Assembly: GCA_049999725.1 (NCBI GenBank)
Contig: JBNGIS010017168.1
Location: forward strand, 1 to 22,050
Source of the DNA: Haplomitrium mnioides
Taxonomy: Eukaryota > Marchantiophyta > Haplomitriopsida > Calobryales
Length of the DNA stretch: 22,050 nucleotides
Reading direction: 5' to 3'
The number at the start of each line of letters is the position of its first letter. Position 1 is the first letter of the stretch. The position numbers were made by a program, and so were the translations under genes. The notes beneath the pieces were generated by a model that had not been told where the DNA came from, searched no databases, and worked only from the letters and a program-made list of their open reading frames with translations. Of this stretch, positions 1 through 10,726 are shown in pieces.

Positions 1-2577
1 GCCGAAAGGGGGACTGATCCCTGATCTGACCAAATAAGAGCGAGTAAAGGCGAAAAGGCGACTTGTTGGCGAACCGGTTCGAACGACGGGCATCAGTGAC
101 GAAGCAGTGACCCATTGCCAACCGTCCAATGGGAAGAAGGTTGAGCCAGAAGGGCGATACATCGCCTATCTGGTGGAGGGAAACAAAGGGCACGGCGGAA
201 TGACGACATATCAGCGAATCGGCAAGCAAGATAAGAGCGGCCGGTAAACGAAGCTAAACGCCAATGCGACCCACGGAGAAGCTACCTGCGCCGAAAGGGT
301 GACACTTTGCCGCTTCAACATCCAGAAGGTAAAAGTTTGACTGGGTGCGGCGGAAAGTTCGAAAGGGGCGAACAGACCGAAAGGGCCTAGTAGTTCTTAT
401 AGCGAGCTTTTTGTGTGTTAATGAAGCTAACCTCTGGCACGTGTAGTTCTTACTTCGAAAGGACAACGAAACGGCGACATCGACATCGTTCTTATTCGGC
501 GAGTAGGGGAAGTCCGCGGTTCTATGGATGACGTGGCGAGCGCAGGTTTTCTATGGAGGCTTCGAAAACGTGGCACACTGGGAAGCAAGAAAGCGTTTAT
601 GTGGGTCAACATCGGATGAAGGTTAGCACAACGGTCCGCCTACCCCTTTGTGGGGCGGCGGCGGACGGTGGCCTTCGGAGGACGTGGCGACTTCAGGGAC
701 CCCGAGGCGATCCATGGTATACGCGGCGCTAGGAAAAGAGTCCACTTAACCTTAGGAAACGTACGGGTCAACGATGGAGGAAAGGTCAGCGCGGCGGTCA
801 GCCTATCCTCTCGCGGAGCGGCGTTGGACGGCGGTGCAGCGGAGGACGTGGCGCGAGGGGAGGAAAGAAGCATCTGCGGGGGCATCGAAGGAGATTCCTT
901 AGAATCAGTTCCGAGGGGCAATGCGGAACTCGGTTCCGATAGCCCCTTCGGACTTGCTCCTGCGGGAATCTGCGGAATCTCTTCCCATAAGATTCCTCGG
1001 AGTTGTTACCGTTGACCATGTGTTTCCTTCGATCAACTGCAGGACACGCGGCGCGCGCTACTTGTCCGTTGTAACGGGATTAACTGTCAAGCACCACGCG
1101 TTGTCACCTCCCAGGTCCAGGGAGAAAAACGGGATTAACGACCTTTCGTAGGATCAGGCTCGCGAGTTTTGCGGGCGAGGGAAGTATATATCGTTTTTCT
1201 TCTAAATTCTTCGGGTTGATGCACGGGCAATTGTTGGAGGTATAGCGCTGCGGGGCTCGCGATTCGCGCATGGTAAGGCAGGGCGATTACTCAATTGAAT
1301 TGCTACGTGAAGCAGAGTTACTCGCTCCAATGGGCCAAGGGGATTCAGAGGTGGACTGGAGGGGCGCCGAGTGTTGCATGAGTAGTGAGCTCTGGATGTT
1401 CAAGCGATCCAGGTGAACTCGTCCTTGCCGGTGGACCAGAGCGGAGGGTTNNNNNNNNNNTCGTCCTTGCCGGTGGACCAGAGCGGAGGGTTACTGATAC
1501 GATAGCTTGGAAGGGGGATTCGATCGGCCGAGAACTAAGGAGAGGATGCCTGGTAGTGAGCTGGGAGTCTCTCGGCATTCCCATGTGCAAGCGCATCAAC
1601 CCAGAGTGTTTAGAGAACACTCTGGTGTGTTAAATCTTCAAGTGGGTTGAGAGGGGGGGCTGTGCCAGTGCCGGTGCACTGGTCGTAGTAAGACCCGTTG
1701 AGGCTCGAGGGTGGAGTAGGCTACCTGCAGCTAGTAAAGCTGTCTTTTAGAGGTGGAAGTAAAAGAAACTCTCTTCCTAGCTTGAGGAAGTAAAAGCATG
1801 GCTTCTCGCGAGGGAAGTTGAAAAACTATCTGGAGTGGAGGGTGTGTGGGTTGCTGGGCTGCAGTTGTAAGGCAGCGGGATTCACAAGGGAAGTATAAAT
1901 AGTTAGAATTCCAAAGTTCCCTCAAGGACTCTGTTTTCTCTTGCATATAGTGTACATATGTGTTGTTTATATATGTGTAGCTAGATTTTCTTTCTGCATG
2001 TGTGTCCCTTTGAGTTCTTAGATTAGTGGACATCAGATCAGCTGAGCAGACCCTGGGAACACACTTGAAGGGGGAGTCCAATCCCTTAACACAAGTCTGG
2101 CATCCTGGGGGTGAATGCTCTCTGTTCCTGACGCTATTTGCATAGTTAGGAATTAGTGCAGCTTAGGAATTAGTTAGGAATAGTTGTATCAAACCTGTGA
2201 CCACCTTGAAAGGGGGAGTCCAGAGCTGTTGTGTGTTCAGTTGTGCAGGTCACCAACACCATTCTGCCCAAACACAAATAAGGTGGCAGGGCCTAAGTCA
2301 TTGGGTCCTAAGAATAAAGAAGAAGAATCACACAAGCTAGCTGGGTGTTATGGATGTGGACCTGTGTGTGTATGGAATGAATGGCTAACTTGAGTGTGTA
2401 AGGAAGAAGAGCGAGAGAAGCACAACAGGCCTGTAAGGAGAGGAAGAGTCCTTAAGGTCTGAAAGTGGTAACTGGCGAGGGTCCATCTCAGAAAAGAACC
2501 TGAAGGCTCAAAACCTGTCCTCCCCTGCACTCAAAACAGGGCTTGAAAACATTTAGGCCTGAAACAGGGGAGCGACA
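1..2577 (+). mobile_element. Partial LTR of the 3.2-kb-LTR Ty3/gypsy family, inverted relative to the main element
   Basis: Read as reverse complement, this stretch matches the two LTRs at 3493..6643 and 11740..14970 along most of its length. Landmarks are the GAAGTTGAAAAACTATCT block near 1815 (facing 4245), the purine-rich block around 330..560 (facing ~5500..5700), and the last ~170 bases (facing 3493..3660). It ends in GCGACA at 2577, the expected CA terminus, and ParB-like gene sequence resumes at the next base. About 570 bases of LTR should lie beyond the left edge, so I cannot tell a solo LTR from the 3' LTR of a full plus-strand element. It is more diverged from the other two LTRs than they are from each other. 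Open frames inside it (for example 650..1015 and 1731..2081) show no recognisable protein. Confidence 0.85.
1451..1460. other. Assembly gap (10 N) flanked by a duplicated 32-mer
   Basis: The N run is bordered by the same 32 bases at 1419..1450 and 1461..1492. The homologous LTR segments near 4575..4610 and 12815..12860 hold this stretch once. The simplest reading is two contig ends that overlap and were scaffolded without being merged. The true gap is then probably zero and 32 bases are counted twice. Confidence 0.8.
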
Positions 2578-3371
2578 CTGCAGCACTGTGATTGCCTCCT
2601 GCAATCTTGCAAGGATACTTGTTAGGTTTCCTTATGTCAAACTCTGACGTGTCATTTAGACCACACTTTGGGTCTACAACCACGATAAAAAAGAGTTCAT
2701 GTACTGGTTCATGAGCATTCTTTGCGCAGGAAGCTCCACAAAATCTTCATTCAATCTTCGAATTTGGAATGGACCCCAGTTTTCCATTCGAAGCTTGGGT
2801 AGATTTAAGTTTTCCAACCTTATTGTTATTGTCTCCTCACAAACTCTGCAACACTAGATTGCAGACTCCTTTATCTTGTTCTTGTCCTCCTCAAACACTG
2901 TTTGAGGATCCACCTGTTCTCTTTCATAAAAAGTACGCAACCCCTTAGAGGATTGCCTTTTTGATCTTGACGTTGGAGCCCAAACTGGCTCCGGCTCCGG
3001 CTCCGAGTCCTACCTCAAGTTGCTTGGTGATAAAGACGATGAGGTAGGCAAAGTATATTTTGCTTCAGATTCTGAGGGGGCTGGCTCCTCCTCAACAATT
3101 GGTGCTGGTGCAGGTTTTTGCTTTTTTGGTGCCGATTTCTTTTTCTTCAGAGGCTCAATTGGCTCCGGCTCCTTTCTCTCTTCTTTTGGGAAGAAGTCCT
3201 TGTACCGTGAACCAAGAATGTTGCCGCACTCAAATGCGACACCAACTATTGAATATTGATGCCATGCTTGGGGTTTAGAATCTTTGTTTTTATAGCAAGC
3301 TTGATGAAGTCCCGCTCGACGAGCTTCGAGTCATTGTACCCATCAACAAAATCGGCCAAATACTGAGTGAA
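2578..3371 (-). pseudogene. Gene X copy 1, main exon with ParB/Srx-like domain (3' part cut off by an LTR insertion)
   Basis: On the minus strand this matches 20749..21540 of copy 2. Both share an exon start after a TTTTAG or TTCAG acceptor (exon begins at 3371, TTCACTCAG), a conserved FTQYLADFVDGYND start, a charged Glu/Pro/Lys linker, the TSRSKRQSSKGLRTF motif, and the start of the ParB-like region (WGPFQIRRLNEDFVEL). The linker here has an expanded GGCTCC hexamer run (about 2987..3005) that encodes Glu-Pro repeats. Stops interrupt the frame: TAG at 3246..3248, TAG at 3010..3012, and TAG at 2854..2856. The last is shared with copy 2. The exon ends abruptly at 2577/2578 where an LTR is inserted, so the GGNH box and everything after it is displaced beyond the window. 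It is a dead copy. Confidence 0.8.
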
Positions 3372-3492
3372 CTAAAAATAAAGACAGAAAACAATTTAGT
3401 ATTAGTGAAAATGTTGGATTGACATTCACAAAACGCAAGGACTTTAGAAAAATACAAGCATGTAGTAAACAAAGAAGTCCATGCGCGCATGG
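3372..3492 (-). other. Gene X copy 1 intron, acceptor-side remnant
   Basis: This is the acceptor side of the first visible X intron (AG read from 3373..3372). It ends at 3475..3492 in one palindromic minisatellite unit, cut exactly where the retrotransposon LTR begins. The rest of the intron lies beyond the insertion, at 14976..15325. Confidence 0.75.
3488..3492. repeat. Target-site duplication, left copy (CATGG)
   Basis: These five bases lie directly outside the LTR terminus TGTCAC at 3493. They pair with CATGA at 14971..14975. Removing the element and one duplicate restores the 24-bp register of the minisatellite across the junction, which supports a 5-bp duplication with one later G-to-A change. 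Confidence 0.75.
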
Positions 3493-4892
3493 TGTCACTC
3501 CCTTGTTTCAGACCTTAACCTTTCCAAGTGCCACTTTGAAGGCAGAGGAGGACAGATTCAGGGCTTTCAGGTTTTTTTCTGAGATGGCCCTTTGCCAGTC
3601 ATCAATTTGAGGCCTTAAGGATCCTCTCCTTCCTTACAAGCCTGTTGTTCACCACTCACTCTCTTCAGATTACACTCTAGTCATTCATTCATAAATCCCA
3701 AGTCCACATTTACCACATCCAACATCCTTGTGTAATTCCTTCAATATATTCCAAGGGTCCAAATCTGAGACCTTGCCACCTTATGTATGCTTTGGGGACA
3801 TAAACATGCTATAACCTGCACCAATGAACAAGGAGAAAGGACTGGACTCCCCCTCTCAGAGTTGTCACAGCAAGTGATACAAGTGTGATTCCTAATTATC
3901 CTCATATGAACTATTTCCTAACTATAAAACATGCTTAGAAATAGAGAGCATTAGCCCCCAAGGTCACATGACTATGTCAAGGGACTTGACTCCCCCTTCA
4001 AAGTTGTCCCAGGGTATGCTCAACTGGTCTTGATATGTCCTAGTCTAGAATGTCCTTTGAATACAAATGCAAAATGCAAATCTAACTATAAACACATGCA
4101 CAACCCCTTCACACAATGTACTGCAATAGAAATAGAGTCCTTGAAGGCCTTCTGGATTGATCTCACCAACAGATCTCTCCCTTCTGAATCACTTACAACT
4201 TGTCCACCTTCACACCAACATCCACACCCACACACCTTGATCTAGATAGTTTTTCAACTTCCCTCGTGAGAAGCTTTGCTTTTACTTCCTCAGGCTAGGA
4301 AGAGGATTTCTTTGACTTCCAATACTGGAAGACAGCCTTCCCGATTACAAGTAGCTCACTCCACCCCCGAGCCTCGACAAGTCTTCTCCGCAGTGCGCAC
4401 ACACTAACGTAGCCACCCTCTCTCAGCTCCACTTGAAGAATTACACCAGAGCGCACTTCGAGCACTCTGGGTTGATGCTCTCGTACAAGGAATGCAAAGA
4501 TGACTCCAAGCTCCTCACTTGGTAGCCTCTCTTGATTTCTCAACAAGCCAGAATCCCTTCTAAACTCCTATATCGATCCACCTCCGCTCTTGGTCCACTT
4601 ACGGGGATGAGTTCACCTAAATCGCCTGAGCCTCTAGAGCTCTTCGCCCAACGATTCTCAACGCCCCTCCAGTCCACCTCCACCCCCACTTGCCCCCAAC
4701 GTGAGTTCACTCGCTTCACGTAGCTTCTCATTAGAATCCCACTCTTGCCTTACCTTTTTGTAATTTCCTCGTCTTAAGATCATTGTCGCGTTCTCTAATT
4801 TTCTTGCACATCAACCCAATCAAATTCGGAGCCCCTCGATGTATACCCTCCAAGCGCCCGTTGATCCCTTGAGCCCTTCCCGTTGGAAGTTT

Positions 4893-4998
4893 GTTAATCC
4901 CGTTGGGCTCGAAATAAGAGGTTGCGACGCGTGTCCCTACTGGTTGTTAATCCCGTTGGCTCGGAATCGGACGTTGCGACGCGTGTCCCATTGAAAGG
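4893..4998. repeat. 53-bp tandem dimer inside the 3' LTR
   Basis: GTTAATCCCGTTGG...GCGACGCGTGTCCC occurs twice, starting at 4893 and 4946. The same dimer is present in the other LTR starting at 13134 and 13187, so it predates insertion. Confidence 0.8.
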
Positions 4999-5712
4999 CG
5001 CCAAATACAACGGTAACATGGGGGGTCCGAGGAATCTCGCGGGCTAAGATTCCACAAATTCCCGCAGAATCAAGTCCGAAGAACCCCACGGAACAAAGTT
5101 TCGAAGCGTCCCGCAGAACCTGAGTCCGAAGGAATCTTGGCAAATTTGCATCGAGAGATTCTCATGGATCCCCACTGAGTGCCACATGTCAAGGTTGACT
5201 TCCTTCCGAGCCGCGCCGTGCAACGCCGCATTGCAAAGGGGTAGGCGGACCGTCGCTTTGACTCCTCTCCGAAGTTGACTTGCTCGTGGCCTAAGACCCG
5301 ACGGGGTCTGACTGACTGTCGCGTGTCCCTTGACTTTCCCCTCTCTTTCGAGGACGCCACGTCATCCGAAGAGCACCGTCCGATGCCGCCCCGCAACGGG
5401 ATAGGCGGACCGTCACTTTGACCTCCTTCCAAAGTTGACCCGTGGACTTTCTCCAAGTCTTCTATAGATGGCACGTCATCCAAAGAGCCCTTCTGCCGCG
5501 GAGTAAGAACAGTGCCTTCATCGCTATTTCAAAGCCATCTTGTGATAAGAACAATACGTGCCCAAGGCTCCCTTTGCAAAATTGTAACCCCGCTTGATAT
5601 AAGAACTACCAAGAGCTCTATTTGAAGCAACCCCTCGCACGCCTCCGTTGAACTTTCAACCATTGCAGTTGTACTCTTTTGAACTTTCCACCTTGTCCTC
5701 TTTGGATCTTCG

Positions 5713-5860
5713 ATAAATCATCCTTTCGACACTCCATTCTCTTCTGCTGGCTAGACCTTCGATAGATCATCCTTTTGGCACTCCTTGCTCTTCCTCTAGC
5801 CGGACCTGCGATAGATCACCCTTTCAACACTCCTTCTTGCTCTTCCGATTGGACCTCCCA
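5713..5860. repeat. 49-bp tandem repeat in the 3' LTR, 3 units
   Basis: Units begin with ATAAATC or ATAGATC at 5713, 5762 and 5811, each followed by a CATCCTTT...CACTCC...CTCTTC pattern. The other LTR has five units (13934..14175), so unit number differs by two, about 98 bp, within one element. Confidence 0.85.
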
Positions 5861-6643
5861 ACGGATCCCTATTAAGTGGCTCTCCGTATCGGAAGATTAC
5901 TCGGAACCCACTTAACCGGGCACCCCACTTAGAAAGGCTGAGTCCTGTTAAGTCTTGTAGGGCCTGCCACCTCCCCATGAAGACTCGCGGACTCCTTGGA
6001 GCCGCCACGTCATCCATAAAATCTCTTGAAGCGCTCTGGAGGCGCCACGTTTCCGTGGAATCTTTCGTAGCCCTCAGAAGACTCCATGTTTCCGCTAAGA
6101 CCCGCGAACTCGATGAAATGGATCGAACCCCTGTAGAGCTTGTCTCACTTGCAGGATCGAGGTGTCCCTTGCTCCCTGGCGTAGCTTGCTCCTACGAAGA
6201 TCTCGACTCCTCCTTCTTGTCTCCGATCCTTGCTTCTGATGTGTGGCATCTGTAGGCTTTCTCTTCGGTCTCCCTCTTCCTTGAGTGCCTTTGGCTTTCT
6301 GTCATGTAGCTTCGTTCTTCCTCCTTTGATTGCTTCGCCTTGGATGGACATTCCTTTCTCCCCGCTAGGCTTTGACTCCTGCATCCCCATGAGACCTATG
6401 AGATCTCGTTTGCTCAATTTGATTTTTAGTGGTGCCCCTCCCTTGGCTAACGACCACTGCTCCCTTCTCTTCTTCCACCATGATCCTGTTCTCCTCCACG
6501 GATCCATGCGCTCTGCTCGTACTTACACATTGAAGGATTCCTGCTGCTCCTTAGGTGCTTTTGTCCTTACCAAAGAGGAATTGTGTCAGTGCTGCTTCTG
6601 TTAGGAAGAATTCTGTATCGGCATCCCGATTCGTTGGTTGACA

Positions 6644-6655
6644 TAATTCCCCCTT
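6644..6655 (-). other. Polypurine tract of the retrotransposon
   Basis: On the minus strand the bases just before the 3' LTR read CGAAGGGGGAATTA, a purine-rich block of the kind that primes plus-strand DNA synthesis in LTR elements. Its position against the LTR end at 6643 confirms the element orientation and the LTR boundary. Confidence 0.7.
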
Positions 6656-6764
6656 CGAGTGTGAAGCATCCCCGCGAACACCCTTCTTCTCCCTCACACT
6701 GCTGGATGCCTCTTCTAAGTGATCGTTGGCTGAACTCTGCAACTTCTGCAATACAACCCGAAAA

Positions 6765-6806
6765 CCCCCCCCCCCCCCCCCCAACCACAAAATGCACACA
6801 CACACA
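6765..6806. repeat. C18 homopolymer followed by (CA)n microsatellite
   Basis: Eighteen consecutive C occupy 6765..6782. A short A-rich stretch and a run of CA dinucleotides follow, then A8. The block lies between the end of integrase and the polypurine tract. The exact C count is liable to sequencing error. Confidence 0.9.
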
Positions 6807-6839
6807 CAAAAAAAACTTACCTCCACTGGTTGGACACCT

Positions 6840-8007
6840 TTGATGGGGTCGCAGTTGGGCCCTCTTCCTTCTCCTCTTGATTCTCATACCTTTTAAGTCT
6901 GTCGAAGTGCACCCGGTTGGTGAACCTGTGACCCTCTAGTGTCTCCAACTCTGCTGACCTTCCGATGTAGCTTCCTCAGCATGAATGACTCCATCCATCT
7001 TGTATGCAATTTTCCAGGGAAATGCACAAACCTGCTGTGATACAACAACACCAGATTTCCCTCTTGGAGGTCAGGTGGTTTAAGCCTCTTATCATGCTGC
7101 CTCTTTCTTAGCTCTTGTTGGTGCTCCAACCTCCCTTGGGCTAACTCTCTAATCTCCTCTAGGCTCTCCAACTGATAGAACCTCTCCCTTTTGCTATGAT
7201 CATCAGCCATCCTCTCATGCTCTAGCAATCTCCTGGTGGACACCTTATACTCCACTAGCACCAAGGCATGTTGTCCAAAGACCAAAAAATAGAGGCAATG
7301 GCCCATTGTGGTCTTGTAGGCCAAATTGTATGCATGGGTTGCGGTGAGCAGCTTAAAGTCCCAATCTGCTTTGTTAGCTGCCACCGTCTTACTGAGGATC
7401 TTCCCCACAATCTTGTTGGCTCTCTCTGTCAAGCCATTAGCCTTGGGGTGGTAAGCTATAGTGCATTTGTGCTTGATCAGGTATCAATTGGTCAGGTCTC
7501 GGATTACTTGATTGATAAAATGAGTCCCTTGATCATTGACCAGCTCCAAAGGAGGCCCGAATCTATAGAATATATGCTCATAGAGGAAGGCTGCCACTAT
7601 ATTGGCATCGTTCTTCCGGGTGGCTCTGGCCTCCACCCACTTGGTGGCATAATCCGTGGCCAACAATATATATTTGTTGCCCTTCCGAGTGGAGGGTGCA
7701 ATTGGACCGATGAAGTCGATCCCCCACTTCTCTCAAAAGGTCCCAGGAGGATGATGGGCACCAAAGGATGGTGCTGGTTTGCTACAGGCCTCCCTGTTCT
7801 TTAGCATGCATCACACCATTTTACCCAAAAGTGCACATCCTTGTGCAAGGTGGGCCACCAATAGCCTGCATCCAGGATCTTCTTGATTGTGGTATCTGTT
7901 GCAAAGTGGCCTCCCACCTCCTCTCCATGGAGTGCCTGCATTACCACGGTGGACTGATCCCGCTCTAGGCAGCGTTTGATCATCACATCATACCCTCTCT
8001 TATGCAA
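6840..8007 (-). pseudogene. Retrotransposon integrase (DD35E) remnant
   Basis: This inserts element cDNA into host DNA. From the N-terminus it shows an HHCC zinc-binding segment (LHGEEVGGH, then WCDAC near 7805), a catalytic core with the first Asp in WGIDFIGP (7715..7717), the second in VNDQGTHF (7532..7534) and the Glu in GLTERANK (7424..7426), and a C-terminal tail with GHRFTNRVHFDRLKRY near 6880..6950. Spacing from second Asp to Glu is 35 residues, the expected DD35E pattern, so the triad is still legible. Breaks are a TAA at 7801..7803 within the CDAC-x-RTGRP stretch, a GA dinucleotide duplication near 7730 that shifts the frame, a TGA at 7484..7486, and another shift near 6950. It belongs to the pol of the flanking element. 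Confidence 0.9.
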
Positions 8008-8190
8008 TACACCTTTGATTTAGAGGTATGGCTTTACCTTCCTAAGGAATACAACAGCCTCCTCCTTGTTGCTGTCTTTGGGGAGCTGAGTGGAACAGAG
8101 GAATTTGGTGATGGTAGCGTAATCCGTGACCCTCCCAACTTTCACTTGGAACAGGTCCTCATCAGGAAATTCATCACCTATCTCCTCCTA
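8008..8190 (-). pseudogene. Pol segment between the RT deletion and integrase
   Basis: On the minus strand, short stretches in shifted frames (VTDYATITKFLCST, KEEAVVFLRKVKPYL) lead into the integrase zinc region. They look like the linker that usually joins RNase H to integrase in Ty3 pol. No RNase H motif is visible. The space between the last RT residues and integrase is only about 200 bases. Confidence 0.5.
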
Positions 8191-8742
8191 GTTGATAGGT
8201 CCAGGAATTTTCGGAGGTAGTCGTGGAAGATATTCATCATCATCATCATCCACTGGAAGGTGCTTGGCGCATTGTACAATCCGAAGGACATTCTCCTAAA
8301 AGCAAACACCCCCCATTCTGTGGTGAATGCTGCCTTGAGTTGATCCTCTTCTCGGATCCAGATTTGATTTGTATCCTGAGTACACATCAAGGAAGCTGTA
8401 CACTTCTTACCCTACCACCAAATCCAGCACCCCATCCGTGAAAGACAACTGATAGTGGTCCTTCTTGGTAGCCTCGTTCAACTTCCGAAAATCTTGGCAT
8501 ACTCAGATCTTCTTCTCTTCGTCTTGTCCCACCTTTTTGGGCACTACTACTAGGAGGGACACCCATTCACTATTGAGAATTGGGTAGATGAAATTGGCTT
8601 CAATCAATTTGTCTATCTCCTCCTTTACCAGTAGGGAGAAACGGGGATTAATTCTATATTTCCTTTGTTTTACCGGGATCGCAGTTGGTTCCAAGTCGAT
8701 CCGGTGCTCCCCCAATTTTCTTGGGACTCCCTTTAGATCCAC
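8190..8742 (-). pseudogene. Reverse transcriptase remnant lacking the YxDD region
   Basis: The N-terminal RT region reads VKQRKYRINPRFSLLVKEEIDKLIEANFI in pieces. A fingers segment follows (VCQDFRKLNEATKKDHY) after a TGA at 8503..8505. Motif A (FLDVYSGY, about 8395) is in one frame, and NQIWIREEDQLKAAFTTEW with motif B-like RRMSFGLYNAPSTFQ (8270..8330) is in another, so a small indel lies between them. After NIFHDYLRKFL the match stops. The YxDD active-site strand, thumb, connection and RNase H are absent, and sequence typical of the pre-integrase linker follows directly. The element cannot make its own functional RT from this copy. Confidence 0.85.
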
Positions 8743-9317
8743 GTGACTCCACTGAAGGTGTTACTGAGATTGCACAGGAGATTGGTGAGGGTCCGCTTGG
8801 ATTCCCTGAGCAATTGCGAGCCTATGTGGAAGGTGTGTCCTTCTTAGACCACCAATTGCTTGTGCTGGGCATCCCGCACCACCCATGTCTTGTTTTGCCC
8901 ATGATTGTCCCCTCTTGGCATCAGAGTAGCCAATCTCACTCCGCCCTCCTTCCGCGAAGCTTCTTCGGACCTCTCAGTGTCCGCTTTCCACATCCGATGA
9001 GATACTTCGGACTCCTTTTCTCTTTGGATCATATTGTCATCACCTTTGGTCTGCTCTTCCATGAATTTCCTCCACTGGTGCTATGTTCCAACGCATATGG
9101 ATAATTCAATCTGGTTTACGGACACCACACCCTCCTCTAACAGATCCTCCTCTGTCGCCTCACTCACTATCTGCACCCAGTAGTGGTACTCCGAATCTTC
9201 TTCCTCATTGGACCACTCACTGTCATATTTGGCCTCGGATTGTGTTTCCCCGAGGTGAGGAATAGGGCCATAGTGCATTGTCATTTTTTCGGGGCTGAAC
9301 ACCAATGTGGAGTTCCC
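8743..9317 (-). pseudogene. Pol linker between protease and RT
   Basis: There is minus-strand sequence with an open stretch at 8844..9062 rich in charged residues (SKEKESEVSHRMWKAD) and further short frames. It lies where Ty3 elements carry a variable protease-RT linker. No domain is recognised. Confidence 0.45.
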
Positions 9318-9847
9318 CTAGTTGTGCATAACTCTCGCTCCATACAGCCAATCAACACCGAGTATGGAGACACTCGGGCGGGTTGCATCACCAGATAATT
9401 CAGCTTGAACTCCTTCCCTTAGATGAATGTTGGTATTTGGAGAAGGGAGCCCAATAGCTTCACTCGGGACCCATCCGCCAGCCTCATAATTCTGGCTGTA
9501 TGCTGGAATTTTGTGAGTCCCATCTTGTGAGCCGTCTCTTCTACCATAATGTTGACTCCTGCCCCTCCATCTACGAGCACCAAGGACAGTGTGCACCCCG
9601 CGATCTATATGTCGATCTTCGGGGCCTCCTTGTCTTCATAGACCAGCTGCAGATCCGTTGGAGCTCCCACCTTGGGTAGCCTTCTTCTCATCTTGACTCC
9701 CATCACCAATTCACAGAGCTGCCTTCGATACAATGGGCTATCCTTGATGAGTTGGCCCACTGTGGCTGTAACAGGACAATTCCGCACATTTGCTTGAATG
9801 CTGTAAGGGCTGGGCTTTGTCCCCTCTTCGGAAGCTGCAACACTCAC
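9318..9847 (-). pseudogene. Retrotransposon aspartic protease remnant
   Basis: The minus strand encodes a pepsin-like half-domain with the active-site turn LVDGGAGVNIM (near 9545..9580). The usual retroviral D-S/T-G appears here as DGGA, a variant I believe occurs in some plant Ty3 elements. Flanking hydrophobic strands (AGCTLSLV, ARIMRLADGSRVKLLGS, YSVLIGCMERE) fit the fold. A TAG at 9605..9607 splits the frame from the upstream part (MSVAASEEGTKPSPYSIQ..., to 9847), and another stop follows QIPTFI (near 9420). It matures Gag-Pol in intact elements and sits between gag and RT as expected. Confidence 0.8.
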
Positions 9848-10012
9848 CCTTACCTCTTGGGTCCTTTCTTGTTGCTTGCAGACCTCTTTGAGGGTCTATT
9901 CTGCTGTTTGTTCCTCCTCCAGAGCTTCCAATGCCTCCAATTGCCTCCTCACATGGTCTTGCTGCTTCGGGTAGAACCACTTTGGATTATCCCTCTGATA
10001 ATTTGAATTATT

Positions 10013-10640
10013 TCAGTATGAGGTCGCTTGAGCTGCCCCCTTCTTGGCTTTCCGCTCAGACTTCTTCTGCCTCCTCTTTTTGGCCTTCGCCTCGGCCCTG
10101 GTTACCACCCAGAAACAATCCTCGAGGGTGGGAGTCTCCCATCCTGGTAATTCAGCTTCCTCCTCTGTCCCCAAGGTGATCAGATTGACAATTGCGGGGG
10201 GAGGACAATTCGCGCTTGGCCCATGGAGTGCATCGGGCCTTTTGGTTGGGCAATTGACCGCCATATGCCCCTCCTTCTTGCATTGGAAGCACAAAGGAGG
10301 TGGCTGGCCATAACTGCTCTTCCGCAGTTCCAGACAATTGGAGGAAATGTGGTCAGGCTAGCCACAATTCCAACACACCATGATCGTTGTCCTGGGTGGC
10401 CGATTGGTAGCTCATTGATTCACCGGCCCTTCACTCCCTCATGCGAGCCTGCTCAGCATTGTCTGAGGTCCTCTACTAATTTGATACGCTGTTTTTGAGG
10501 CCTCCTCTAGGACATATTCAACCTCTTCTCTCACTTATTCTGGTGCTTCCTCCTTCACGTAATGCACAACACTGTTGTCGTTCGAACATTCCTAGGAGAA
10601 GTTTCCGTGTTGCTTGCATCTACCGCACCACACTCCAACT
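10013..10640 (-). pseudogene. Gag C-terminal nucleocapsid region with three CCHC zinc knuckles
   Basis: Three zinc-knuckle motifs can be read on the minus strand. The third is intact (CFQCKKEGHMAVNC, near 10250..10295). The second (CWNCG, stop, PDHISSNC, about 10337..10380) has correct C-x2-C-x4-H-x4-C spacing but a TAG in place of one residue. The first (CGRCKQHGNFS, stop, EC, about 10585..10630) has lost its histidine position to Asn and carries a stop. These knuckles bind element RNA for packaging. The segment after them is Lys/Arg-rich (RAEAKAKKRRQKKSERKAKK). Frames shift between the knuckles. Confidence 0.85.
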
Positions 10641-10726
10641 CTCTGGGTTGGCAGGGGTCTGCCCTCCGGTTTGATCCCAGTCAGGAGGATGTTCATTGCC
10701 TCCATCTTGGTGCTCAGCTCTTCAAT

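Larger units (their letters stand above)
3493..6643 (-). repeat. 3' LTR of the retrotransposon (3151 bp)
   Basis: It begins TGTCACTCCC at 3493 and ends GTTGACA at 6643. It aligns with 11740..14970 throughout, with the first ~280 bases nearly identical. At 3.15 kb it is unusually long for a plant Ty3 LTR. It contains internal sub-repeats: a 53-bp dimer (4893..4998), a ~160-bp repeated module (GTAGGCGGACCGTC at about 5240 and 5401), and three units of a 49-bp repeat (5713..5860). A possible promoter TATA-like block, GTATACATCG, lies on the minus strand near 4840..4850. The homologous site in the left LTR reads GTATATATCG near 1185. Confidence 0.9.

Noticed and set aside
650-1015. 121-codon plus-strand open frame in the left LTR
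   Set aside because: It overlaps other open frames in GC-rich LTR DNA, has no recognisable domain, and is not kept in the same form in the other two LTRs.
1731-2081. 116-codon minus-strand open frame
   Set aside because: It lies antisense in the LTR and matches no protein pattern. The homologous LTR segments do not preserve it.
7268-7804. 178-codon plus-strand open frame
   Set aside because: It is the exact antisense of the integrase core, whose DD35E residues and spacing are clear on the minus strand.
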